Positions 8,114 through 14,904 of a stretch of DNA of 64,000 bases are shown piece after piece. A program made the position numbers and the translations under genes. Origin of the DNA: Paenibacillus sp. JNUCC-31 (GTDB lineage Bacteria > Bacillota > Bacilli > Paenibacillales > Paenibacillaceae); NCBI RefSeq assembly GCF_014844075.1, contig NZ_CP062165.1:2108001-2172000 (forward strand). Reading direction: 5' to 3'. Position 1 is the first letter of the stretch, and each line of letters begins with the position of its first letter. The notes below the pieces were generated by a model that ran no database searches, was not told the DNA's origin, and saw only the letters and a program-made list of their open reading frames with translations.

Positions 8114-8458
8114 TGTTCACATCTCCTTTTTCACTATGGTTTGTATGGGAATCGGAATAATCCGCGAACCCTCTACTTTTTATGTTGCCATCTGAGAGCA
8201 TTTCGCACGGTTTTTGTCTCTACTCGTTTTAACGATGCCCGCTCGCTTGCATCACACTTAACGGAAAATTTCACTATACCTTACTAGTGCCGCCCGTCTC
8301 ATATCTCGGGCATATCACAGAAAAATCCTTATACTACGCTGTTCCCGACCGATTAGAATCTCGGGTAAGTTTCTCATAATATATAAGGACACCAAATTTT
8401 CAGTTTTTCATATACTTTGTGTCTAATTTGTGAACATTACATTAATCCGAAACCAATC
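8114..8458. other. Non-coding, AT-rich stretch
   Basis: No gene is apparent on either strand. The segment becomes increasingly AT-rich from 8300 onward, with runs such as TCATAATATATAAGG near 8374, and leads into the SOS-box and hairpin region at 8459-8773. It probably holds the promoter of the 7637-8113 gene on the minus strand, although no single promoter stands out. Confidence 0.4.
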
Positions 8459-8472
8459 GGAACATATGTTCG
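8459..8472. promoter_or_regulatory. Putative LexA/DinR (SOS) box
   Basis: The sequence GGAACATATGTTCG contains the perfect palindrome GAACATATGTTC (8460-8471) and matches the Gram-positive LexA consensus CGAAC-N4-GTTCG at all but the first base. It is the only such box noticed in the prophage and lies in the large non-coding gap between early genes, where a SOS-controlled promoter would make sense for prophage induction. Confidence 0.7.
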
Positions 8473-8493
8473 TATAACTTTATATAACAAACG

Positions 8494-8773
8494 GAAGAGA
8501 GCGTGCCTGAATGCGATAGCTAATCGCCACTCTCTTCGCCAGCGTTAGAAGCGCAGTTGCCGCTACACTCCGAATCTATGTTAAGCGATGTGCCTACGAG
8601 AGGTTGCCGCCTCTCCATCGCGTTAAAAGCTCCGGCCCAACCGTTGGCGCGGAAAGGCCGGATAAACTACGAACTGCATAGCGATCCAAATCGATAGTTG
8701 GCGCTACCGACTCAGTACAGTACGTTCCATGACGTGCGTCTTCTCCCCATTAGACAACCGAGCGGTTAGCGCC
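8494..8773. ncRNA. Candidate structured RNA or replication-origin region
   Basis: A run of nested stems without a gene. GAAGAGAG (8494-8501) pairs with CTCTCTTC (8530-8537) around GCGAT/ATCGC (8513-8517, 8523-8527). TTAAGCGATG (8581-8590) pairs with CATCGC-G-TTAA (8616-8626) around GAGAGG/CCTCTC (8598-8603, 8610-8615). CCGGCC (8632-8637) pairs with GGCCGG (8656-8661). GGCGCTACCG (8700-8709) pairs with CGGTTAGCGCC (8763-8773) with one bulge. The strand is undecided: plus would start after the SOS box; minus would end in the first stem followed by a T-rich run. A DNA-level role as an origin is an alternative. Confidence 0.45.
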
Positions 8774-8795
8774 ACCCGTGGCAGTGTCATTAGGT

Positions 8796-9155
8796 TCATC
8801 GAAGGTGTTCGAGCTTGAGATTAATATCTCCGCGGTCCTTTGTCCAAAGCATGATATCGATTAGGAACTGCAGCCCGTTCATCTGCTTTAGCTCCGTAAT
8901 AATTGTTTCTATTAAAGCGCGGGTATCCATGCCTTCGACTTCGTTGGCGATAATCAGCCCGCCGGAATCTCCGTCAATATACAAGTGATCCATGTGCGGA
9001 GCCTTATGTACCTGGCGTAGCCAAAGATTGCCCGCGTCCATAATGAAAATGTGGCGTTCGTTCAATACATAGCCTTCGTATAGTGCGAATTGGTGATCCT
9101 CGTCAAACGGACCAAGTATCATCGAAGCAAGTTCAAGTTCAACCTTCGTGCTCAT
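8796..9155 (-). CDS. Phage early protein of unknown function
   Basis: A 119-residue acidic protein (MSTKVELELASMILGPFDED at the start) with alternating beta-type segments and a helical C-terminus. Its ATG at 9155 overlaps the TAA of a 43-codon gene as TAATG, so it is probably translated by coupling. It is the third of four small early genes read leftward from the 10-kb divergent promoter. No family was recognised. Confidence 0.6.
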   Translation of the reverse strand: MSTKVELELASMILGPFDEDHQFALYEGYVLNERHIFIMDAGNLWLRQVHKAPHMDHLYIDGDSGGLIIANEVEGMDTRALIETIITELKQMNGLQFLIDIMLWTKDRGDINLKLEHLR

Positions 9156-9286
9156 TATGCGACCACTTCCTTCACAATCATTACAAGCGCGTACACGAAT
9201 TTGAGCATACGGATAAAGTTACGTTTATATGAAGTGTTTACTTCCTCGTTGTTACGCGTAGTTGGCATATTGGTAGTTGCAATCAT
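9155..9286 (-). CDS. Small 43-residue phage protein, possible membrane-associated helix
   Basis: Read on the minus strand from ATG 9286 to TAA 9155-9157. GGAGGTAACACAA precedes the start, and the stop overlaps the next ATG by one base. The product has a polar N-terminal half and a hydrophobic, basic C-terminal helix (FIRMLKFVYALVMIVKEVVA). The start lies inside the 3' end of the previous gene, a 35-bp overlap. The ribosome site and coupling favour a real gene. Confidence 0.55.
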   Translation of the reverse strand: MIATTNMPTTRNNEEVNTSYKRNFIRMLKFVYALVMIVKEVVA

Positions 9287-9707
9287 TTGTGTTACCTCCT
9301 TCAATAATAAATCCGACTTCGGCAAGCTTGGCGGCTGACAGTGCGGCGACTCCTTCGGTTGTCCGTGGACTCAATCCGAGAATCCTCCGTAGTGCTCCCG
9401 GCAAGATAACGAGCTGCTGTCCGGACGTGAGATGCGTTACGACGAAATTGCCTCCGTGCTTCTCGCTCAGTTCGTATGTAATCCGCGAGGATAACGGATC
9501 GGATATGTCTGCGATGATGCTAAGCGCTTCAAGCTCCGCCGCGGATGCCTCAACGTTGGCTGTTCGGTTACGGCGGTTGATGCGCGGGAATACTGCTAGA
9601 AACAGGTTATGCAGAATGTTGCGTTCGATACCGTTGAGAGTGACGATGAAGCTTGCGGCGATGCGATCGCGAGTGTACGGAAGTGTTACCGTTGGAACGA
9701 TTTTCAT
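9252..9707 (-). CDS. Phage early protein of unknown function
   Basis: The start at ATG 9707 (MKIVPTVTLPYTRDRIAAS) follows AAGGAGGCGTAATA; the frame upstream lacks a site and overlaps the preceding gene. The 151-residue product has a positively charged middle (VFPRINRRNRTANVEAS) and no recognised motif. It is the second gene read leftward from the early promoter. The last 12 residues are encoded over the start of the 43-codon gene. Confidence 0.6.
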   Translation of the reverse strand: MKIVPTVTLPYTRDRIAASFIVTLNGIERNILHNLFLAVFPRINRRNRTANVEASAAELEALSIIADISDPLSSRITYELSEKHGGNFVVTHLTSGQQLVILPGALRRILGLSPRTTEGVAALSAAKLAEVGFIIEGGNTNDCNYQYANYA

Positions 9708-9711
9708 ATTA

Positions 9712-9993
9712 TTACGCCTCCTTATGGGGAATAAGTTTTTGGAGTAATTCAACCGCGCTCATGTCACGGATATTATTAATGAAACTAAGGTCACCGACTT
9801 TTAAATCGAATATTGAAGGCTCGCCGTAAGTTGTGACGTACTCTACCCCATCAAAGCTAATGCGCTCCATGACTGCGAGACTAAACTCAGTGTCAACGTA
9901 AATCGCGTGATGTTCATCTATAAGCGTGCCAGCGTATTCAATCCGCCACGGTCCATCGACGTCTACGCCTTTGGTTACGATAGTGATCGACAT
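9712..9993 (-). CDS. Phage early protein of unknown function (first early gene)
   Basis: The start at ATG 9993 (MSITIVTKGVDVDGPWRIEY) is fixed by AAGGAGGTACGCAATT; the frame open to 10035 has no site. The 93-residue acidic product is beta-rich at the N-terminus. It is the first gene downstream of the divergent operator region on the minus strand, the usual place of a Cro-like or antirepressor gene, but it has no helix-turn-helix. No family was recognised. Confidence 0.6.
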   Translation of the reverse strand: MSITIVTKGVDVDGPWRIEYAGTLIDEHHAIYVDTEFSLAVMERISFDGVEYVTTYGEPSIFDLKVGDLSFINNIRDMSAVELLQKLIPHKEA

Positions 9994-10035
9994 AATTGCG
10001 TACCTCCTTGCGGGATTTAATGCGGACCAGTACAA

Positions 10036-10187
10036 TGTTGCTTGATAAAGATTTTCGAAACTTTTTTATACCTATATTCGTATATTCGCTTATCTGCTTT
10101 TTAGTATATACGCCTTTTAGTATAGAGTCAACACTTTATTTACGTATATCCGGATATTCGTTATAATTAAAGCAAGGGGGCATTCAT
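10036..10187. promoter_or_regulatory. Divergent promoter and operator region of the prophage switch
   Basis: A very AT-rich intergenic stretch between early genes (minus) and the XRE repressor (plus). For the repressor, TTTACG (10139-10144), 17 bp and TATAAT (10162-10167) form a good promoter. Between them lies the perfect palindrome ATATCCGGATAT (10146-10157), extended by CGTA...TTCG. Related motifs (CCTATATTCGTATATTCG) occur around 10069-10087 and a direct repeat TTTTAGTATA occurs twice around 10097-10126. These are likely repressor operators controlling both directions, including autoregulation of the repressor. Confidence 0.7.
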
Positions 10188-10400
10188 GTGCGGAAAATAA
10201 CTATTAGGCTTAACGAGTTAATGCAAGAACGTGGATTGACTCAAACGAAATTATCCGAGATGACAGGAGTACGCCAAGCGGCTATCTCTGAAATGTCACG
10301 GAATATAAGGGAACAGATAAATCTTCGTACTCTTGAAAAAATTGCTGACGCTCTCGAGATAGACAACATAGCTGATTTAATCAAAATTGAATATAAATAG
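10188..10400 (+). CDS. XRE-family prophage repressor (small)
   Basis: A 70-residue helix-turn-helix protein with a GTG start at 10188 behind AGGGGGCATTC. The whole protein is one HTH_26/XRE domain: MQERGLTQTKLSEMTGVRQA, recognition helix AISEMSRN and a final pair of helices (LRTLEKIADALEIDNIADLI). Such single-domain proteins act as dimeric repressors. It is transcribed opposite to the early genes from an operator-bearing promoter, so it is the best candidate for the lysogeny repressor. It lacks a LexA-like peptidase domain, so SOS cleavage is not expected. Confidence 0.8.
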   Translation: MRKITIRLNELMQERGLTQTKLSEMTGVRQAAISEMSRNIREQINLRTLEKIADALEIDNIADLIKIEYK

Positions 10401-10415
10401 AGGAGTGCTTCGTTT

Positions 10416-10679
10416 ATGGCAGACACATACCCAAAATTAATAAAGACTTGTTTAACTTGTTCTGGAAAAGGAAAAATAGACTCACCTGAATTAGAACGCG
10501 ATATAGACAGGATACAAGATACTCAAGGCCTTTCTTATGTAGATGCAGAGCGCCAAGCGATATCTCGGTTTAGAGGCGAACCTCACATCTTTTGTTCTGC
10601 TTGTTCTGGCAAAGGGGAAGTCTTATCGGAGCTTGGAGTAAAGGTTAAACGATTTATTAGCGAGTACAACGAGGTATAA
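10416..10679 (+). CDS. Small DnaJ-type zinc-finger protein
   Basis: An 87-residue protein starting at ATG 10416 behind AGGAGTGCTTCGTTT, 15 bp after the repressor stop. It has two CxxCxGxG units, TCLTCSGKGKI near the N-terminus and FCSACSGKGEV near the C-terminus, which together can form one zinc site as in the DnaJ central domain. Between them is a charged helical linker. No J-domain is present. It forms an operon with the repressor and ends before the terminator at 10707. Its role in lysogeny is unknown. Confidence 0.65.
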   Translation: MADTYPKLIKTCLTCSGKGKIDSPELERDIDRIQDTQGLSYVDAERQAISRFRGEPHIFCSACSGKGEVLSELGVKVKRFISEYNEV

Positions 10680-10907
10680 GTGAATACATACCGGAAGACA
10701 ACGAAGAGAGCCGTTAATCATACGGCTCTTTTTTGTGTGTATCTACCGTGTAATCAGCGCGTTAGGGCTTCGGTGAGGGAAGCGTACCCGGACGGCCAGG
10801 CGCGCTATATGTACGGGGATTTGACGGGGAGAACGCGGAATAACCGCAAACCCTGCGTGGGCTGCGGTTTTCGTAGTTATAAATACTTGTTTCCTCACAA
10901 GACCTGA
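10680..10907 (+). pseudogene. Uncertain ORF with Cys pairs, interrupted by a terminator
   Basis: A 75-codon frame beginning with GTG directly after the previous stop. A strong intrinsic terminator (10707-10734) lies inside its first third, which argues against expression of the whole frame. The later part has a protein-like look with Cys residues and aromatics (YPDGQARYMYGDLTGRT, then KPCVGCGFRSYKY), so it may be the 3' remnant of a phage zinc-ribbon gene. It overlaps the 3' end of the minus-strand insert at 10895-12007. Confidence 0.3.
10707..10734 (+). terminator. Rho-independent terminator of the repressor operon
   Basis: Perfect stem AGAGCCGT (10707-10714) / ACGGCTCT (10722-10729) with a 7-base loop followed by TTTTT and G. 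It lies 28 bp after the stop of the zinc-finger gene and ends the repressor operon. Confidence 0.85.
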
Positions 10908-12007
10908 AATGATTTCAGTTCCACTACCTCCCAAGTCTTACCAGAGGTATCAATGACACCTGTAATTCTAACTTGTTTCTTTTCTTTGTGGGCATCACAA
11001 GCACGTTTATAGTCATCTTGGTTCAACTCTAACTTCACACTATGTCTCTTATTCTCGTAGGTAGAAATTATATTAATACTACCATGTGTTAATTCTGAGT
11101 TGGATGATAATTTCGATATATACCCTTCTAGTTCGACGTCCTCAGATTTCTTTTCTCTCAAAGCTTCAGCTAAAACTTTTATTATGTGATAGTCAGATGA
11201 GTTTAAAGTAATTTTTTCTGGCAACTGTTCTGTATTCTCAATGGCTTTTGAATATTTAATCTTTGACTCCAGCTTGACCGATTCATTTTCGTCATAAAAT
11301 GAAAGTAAAGCATCGCAAATGTTAGCATTAATCCCTTCCGTGTAACCTCTTTCCACTAAATCATTAAGTTTGTTATTTTCATCATTGAAGCTTTCTATTT
11401 GATGCATAGATTTGTGTATACGCTTCATTACTCTGCGTGAGAATGGTTCCGTAATGAGAGTATCGTTTTCAATAGCTATTTCTATATCGTCGTTTACAAG
11501 AGATCCTGACTCCACTGTTACTACGTAACTACCGTGGGCAGTTTGTCCCAGCTTGAAAAAATCACTATAACTTTGCGCTTTTTGTGAGGCTCTTTTAAAA
11601 ACCCTTTGAGGAAGTTCTTCTGTATAGGCTGCTGAGACTATTAAGTTTTTAAGACCTTTTATTAAGTTTGATGCATAGCTTAAAGGTATGGCTCCATCTT
11701 CCGCAAACGATGAAACGATTCTAATTTCAAGTTTGTCGGTTGGTGAATCATAGCTAATTATATCTTTAAATATTAAGTCCCTACTTCTATTTTCAAAATC
11801 GCTTAAAATACCCAATGCAAAGTGCAAGCGCTGGTGGTAATCAGGGAATGACTCCTTAGCTGGTAATAAAACTGAAATCGGACTAGAATCGACAATGTCA
11901 TGAGAAAAAACAAAAACATTAGGATTTGGGAAGTCCTTCATTCGGTTCCATCCATTATTTCTGAGATATCCAACAAAATTACTTAAACTTATAGTATCAA
12001 GACTCAT
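10895..12007 (-). CDS. Unknown 370-residue protein, partner of the DUF4365 gene (candidate accessory/defence module)
   Basis: A 370-residue protein starting at ATG 12007, overlapping the DUF4365 stop by 4 bp (ATGA), so the two are one translational unit. The N-terminal third (SNFVGYLRNNGWNRMK, then ISVLLPAKESFPDYHQRLHF) resembles large uncharacterised protein families with a YLRxxGW...LP...DYxxR pattern. The C-terminus (KKQVRITGVIDTSGKTWEVV) looks like a small beta-barrel. No catalytic motif is evident. The gene is AT-rich with codon use unlike the surrounding phage genes, suggesting separate acquisition. A defence or accessory role is inferred from the partner and the moron-like placement between repressor and integrase. 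Confidence 0.6.
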   Translation of the reverse strand: MSLDTISLSNFVGYLRNNGWNRMKDFPNPNVFVFSHDIVDSSPISVLLPAKESFPDYHQRLHFALGILSDFENRSRDLIFKDIISYDSPTDKLEIRIVSSFAEDGAIPLSYASNLIKGLKNLIVSAAYTEELPQRVFKRASQKAQSYSDFFKLGQTAHGSYVVTVESGSLVNDDIEIAIENDTLITEPFSRRVMKRIHKSMHQIESFNDENNKLNDLVERGYTEGINANICDALLSFYDENESVKLESKIKYSKAIENTEQLPEKITLNSSDYHIIKVLAEALREKKSEDVELEGYISKLSSNSELTHGSINIISTYENKRHSVKLELNQDDYKRACDAHKEKKQVRITGVIDTSGKTWEVVELKSFQVL

Positions 12008-12507
12008 AAGTCTTCACCCATCTTTGTTTTATTCATAAGTTCTCTTAATGACACTTCAGTTAGTACCTGATTCTTATGAATACTTACCCTGACAGTATCG
12101 GCGTTACTCGTTGGTTGCATACCTTTAAGCGAGCACCACCACGCACAATTTTTCAAAATTGTTCCTCTTTCGGATATCGTTAACCATTCATTTTGGTCCT
12201 TTGGTAGCACAAAAAGTACCAACATTCTAGGTGTACCTACTTCTTCTGAAACAAGGTCATTATAGTTCTTGGCTTTCAAATCATATTTTATGTAGTTATC
12301 TTCCTGAACAATATTTATTGTTGTCTTGAGTTGAATATCAATATTGTAACCACTATCACAGTATCTCCCATTTATTTTTTGAATATCTCTAAATATACCA
12401 TCAAATCCATAGTCAAAATCAGGGCGGGAAAAATTCATTCCTGCTCTATGTGCTACTGCTATAGCGTAAGCTCTACTAAGTCCTTCCTTTATGTGGCTCT
12501 CAATCAT
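12004..12507 (-). CDS. DUF4365 domain protein (PD-(D/E)XK nuclease-like)
   Basis: The start at ATG 12507 (MIESHIKEGLSRAYAIAVAH) is chosen because AGAGGTGTAGAAATAAT precedes it; the frame is open for another 43 codons, but that part is AT-rich leader. The 167-residue product has the DUF4365 layout: an N-terminal helix with Glu, DFDYGFDGIF around residue 33, and YNIDIQLKTT around residue 58, which fits the E...D...QxK core of the PD-(D/E)XK nuclease fold, then a C-terminal part with WLTISERG and WWCSLKG. It likely acts on nucleic acid. It leads a two-gene operon that is clearly more AT-rich than the phage around it. Confidence 0.7.
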   Translation of the reverse strand: MIESHIKEGLSRAYAIAVAHRAGMNFSRPDFDYGFDGIFRDIQKINGRYCDSGYNIDIQLKTTINIVQEDNYIKYDLKAKNYNDLVSEEVGTPRMLVLFVLPKDQNEWLTISERGTILKNCAWWCSLKGMQPTSNADTVRVSIHKNQVLTEVSLRELMNKTKMGEDL

Positions 12508-12623
12508 ATTATTTCTACACCTCTGAGAATATGTAAGTAGTAAACCTGACTCTAGGATACCACTCTGTAAAATTTTATGAAATAGTTTTCTATAATAGAA
12601 TACATAAAATATATTAAAATCGA

Positions 12624-12725
12624 CCTCCCAACGCATACAATCGCGTGGCAGGCGAAGCGATATTCGAAATTGGGCGCCGATTGAAGCACATTAAAGAGAC
12701 GAAGATGCGTCTTTTTCACATTTGA
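12624..12725 (+). pseudogene. Remnant of a DUF3102-like phage gene
   Basis: A plus-strand frame between stops encodes YNRVAGEAIFEIGRRLKHIK and then ETKMRLFHI before TGA 12723-12725. The AGEAIFEIGRRLKHIKE part closely resembles the conserved core of DUF3102-type prophage proteins (typically VAGqaIfEIGrRLKhVKE...). Both ends are missing: there is no start with a ribosome site, and the conserved continuation is replaced by a short hairpin/T-run (GACG...CGTCTTTTT at 12698-12716). It lies exactly at the right border of the AT-rich DUF4365 insert, so that insertion or a related deletion probably destroyed the gene. Confidence 0.45.
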
Positions 12726-12804
12726 TTCCGCGCATCAAGATACCTACGGTCCGTAAAAGCAGAAAAAACGCCCACCTCCGGAGAGATGCGCTAGGTCTTG
12801 CGTA

Positions 12805-13101
12805 TTATAGAGGACGCGGCCATTCCCATCCGTGACGCACGTATTCTTTCGCATAATCCCGCAAGTCTTCCTTCTCCGCGTCATCAAGCGTTACAGTCGC
12901 CAGATATGCGTAACACTCTTCCGCCTCATAGTCGATTACAACGTCTTCGATAACGCGGTCGCGGTCGTCTCCGAAGGATCGTTCCCGAACTTTGTGGCCG
13001 ACTTGCGGCATCATACCCGTTTCGTATGCGCGGACGACTTGCGTAGAGAGTCCGGAAGTGGTTGCGATCGTTTGAACGATGATAACGTCAATTGTAGTCA
13101 T
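12805..13101 (-). CDS. Phage protein of unknown function
   Basis: A 98-residue acidic protein starting at ATG 13101 behind ACGGAGGTATTACGC. The N-terminus (MTTIDVIIVQTIATTSGLST) is hydrophobic and could form a helix, followed by VVRAYETGMMPQVGHKVRER and a charged helical C-terminus ending WEWPRPL. The segment TSGLSTQVVRAYETG has a helix-turn-helix-like rhythm, but the call is weak. It lies 30 bp upstream of nothing coding on its strand except the AT-rich insert, and follows the membrane-anchored gene. Confidence 0.5.
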   Translation of the reverse strand: MTTIDVIIVQTIATTSGLSTQVVRAYETGMMPQVGHKVRERSFGDDRDRVIEDVVIDYEAEECYAYLATVTLDDAEKEDLRDYAKEYVRHGWEWPRPL

Positions 13102-13130
13102 GCGTAATACCTCCGTAAGAATTTATGTAG

Positions 13131-13835
13131 TTACATGTTCTTTTCTTTTGGTAGACTAAACTTTTCGAGCTCATTGTATATATCATCTTGGATACGGTAG
13201 TTTCGCGCAAGCTGAAATGGTATTGTGTAGTCACCAAACATATTATCCAGCACCTGATCCATATCTACTTTCTCAGCTTGATCTCGGCGCCAAGACAGAT
13301 AAACTGCGTTATTCTCTCCGCCTCCTGCGTTATCAATTTTCACATCTATACACACCTCATATATGTTTGGGTTATCGAGCAATATCTTCGAATAAGCAAT
13401 GAGGGAACCTCCCGCCTTCTTCACAAAGTCTTTTTCGTCCCAAAACGTACCCGGATTAATCGTGAGTTCAACTCGCTCACCGTAAACGTCCGGACTGGAT
13501 ACAAATTTACGGAACGTTTCGTCAGTAAGCGGAATTGCAAACGCACCTCCAACGTTATCTAAAAGGGCTTTACGAACGTTCTCCTCGGTTACTTCTGCCG
13601 TGACCCACTTAAACGCGGGCTTTACCGGCTCTGGGTCTGCCTTGGGCTCTGGAATTGGCTCCGGGTCGGGCGCTTTTGTTTCGGCCTGAACTACGGGGGT
13701 AGATGCTTGTGTACTTACTGGCTGCTCGGTCTCTTCTTCGTCAAGCCCCCCAACCATTTTCAGCAAAACGATAAATAAAACAGCGAAAATAGTAAGCTTC
13801 ACATAAATCGGCATAACCTTCTTATCTCCTCGCAT
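13131..13835 (-). CDS. Membrane-anchored phage lysogenic protein of unknown function
   Basis: The start at ATG 13835 (MRGDKKVMPIYVKLTIFAVL) follows AAAGGGGGCGCGTCA; an in-frame ATG at 13856 is possible. The 234-residue product has one N-terminal membrane segment (residues about 9-26, IYVKLTIFAVLFIVLLKM) with a basic cytoplasmic start, then an acidic and Pro-rich linker (PDPEPIPEPKADPEPVKP), and a C-terminal domain of about 150 residues expected outside the cell. Being expressed from the integrase side, it could alter the lysogen surface, for example superinfection exclusion; that is inference. It ends 29 bp before the next gene. Confidence 0.6.
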   Translation of the reverse strand: MRGDKKVMPIYVKLTIFAVLFIVLLKMVGGLDEEETEQPVSTQASTPVVQAETKAPDPEPIPEPKADPEPVKPAFKWVTAEVTEENVRKALLDNVGGAFAIPLTDETFRKFVSSPDVYGERVELTINPGTFWDEKDFVKKAGGSLIAYSKILLDNPNIYEVCIDVKIDNAGGGENNAVYLSWRRDQAEKVDMDQVLDNMFGDYTIPFQLARNYRIQDDIYNELEKFSLPKEKNM

Positions 13836-13891
13836 TGACGCGCCCCCTTTAGTCAAATATACAATTTATCCCTGTGAAAATAAAGAAGAAA

Positions 13892-13934
13892 AGGCGCAGC
13901 CCTCAACGGAACTTAATCCGTGAGAACTGCGCCT
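13892..13934 (-). terminator. Rho-independent terminator of the recombinase operon
   Basis: AGGCGCAG (13892-13899) pairs with CTGCGCCT (13927-13934), with an inner stem CTCAACGGA/TCCGTGAG. On the minus strand the stem is followed by TTTTCTTCTTTATTTT. It lies just after the stop of the first recombinase gene at 13939. Confidence 0.8.
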
Positions 13935-13938
13935 CATT

Positions 13939-14904
13939 TCATTCTTCGTTTTCCTCAACGTTTAACTTCGTTAGTCTCTTTCTCTTCGGCTGTTCATCCG
14001 CGATCTTATTTAATGGTGAAGTCTTCGCATGTTCGATCTTCAAGTCATCGTTAATCAACGCAACATATCGCTTAGTCATTTCCATCGTGGTATGGCCGAG
14101 TGTCTTTTGTACCGCGAAGGATGACGAGCCGTTTCTGATCGATTCCAAGGCGTAGATATGACGAAGGTCGTAAGGCCGGATGTGAACGCCGATCTCTTTG
14201 CTATGTCGCTCAAGCCTATCGCCCCAGACATGCCTATTCAGCGCGTTTCCTTCATACGTACAGAATATCGGAACCTTATCTGCCCATCCCTGCGGCCGCG
14301 CACGGATTAGTTTATTCATCGCCTTAATTGTTGCGTCAGATATCGGAAGATCCCTTGAACGCCGGGTCTTCGCCGTTAACGCCGTTACGTGGATTTCGCG
14401 AGCCTTGGGACGGAAATTGCTCGGCACAAGCGCCAGGGCTTCCGACGGCCGAATACCGGTATCCAGCGTCAATAAGATTAACGCGTAATCACGTAGTCCG
14501 ACGAATGTTGATTGATCCGGAACCTTGAGGAGTTCGCGGAGAACTTCGATATCAACGCTGACCCGGCGACCTTCTTCACGGCGCTTCTTAAGATTAGCAA
14601 GTGGATTCTCCCTGATATAATTATTTTCTACGCACCATTTAAGGAATGTGCGTAAGTACACGAGACGACCGTTGTAAGTTGCTGGCGCTATGTCAGGCTG
14701 TGCGAGGTGTTCATATAGCATTGATTTTAGATTATGGGGAGAATCCCAGGCGTCAGGATAGCGCGACATAAACAGCGTCATGTTTCGCTCATAATCATCA
14801 ATTGTATGTTTACTTAACCCCTGCACTCTCTTCCAATTAATAAACTCCGCGATGCACTCTTCCCACGTTCGAATTTTAAGGCGGCCCTCATATCGTTTCC
14901 TCAT
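13939..14904 (-). CDS. Tyrosine recombinase/integrase (second of a tandem pair)
   Basis: A 321-residue phage-integrase-family protein. The N-terminal SAM-like core-binding domain spans about residues 8-100 and the catalytic domain the rest. Visible catalytic positions: Arg in DTGIRPSEALAL, Lys in TAKTRRSRDLP, the PYDLRHIYA box, His in TLGHTTMEMT and the nucleophile Tyr in KRYVALI. The first His of HxxR is Tyr here (YDLRH), a substitution also seen in other phage integrases. It overlaps the upstream recombinase by 4 bp (ATGA type), so both are made from one transcript, ending at the terminator at 13892. Confidence 0.9.
   Translation of the reverse strand: MRKRYEGRLKIRTWEECIAEFINWKRVQGLSKHTIDDYERNMTLFMSRYPDAWDSPHNLKSMLYEHLAQPDIAPATYNGRLVYLRTFLKWCVENNYIRENPLANLKKRREEGRRVSVDIEVLRELLKVPDQSTFVGLRDYALILLTLDTGIRPSEALALVPSNFRPKAREIHVTALTAKTRRSRDLPISDATIKAMNKLIRARPQGWADKVPIFCTYEGNALNRHVWGDRLERHSKEIGVHIRPYDLRHIYALESIRNGSSSFAVQKTLGHTTMEMTKRYVALINDDLKIEHAKTSPLNKIADEQPKRKRLTKLNVEENEE

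Noticed and set aside
9277..9747. Plus-strand 156-codon frame
   Set aside because: Exact antisense shadow of the 9252-9707 gene, which has a strong ribosome site; the plus frame has none.
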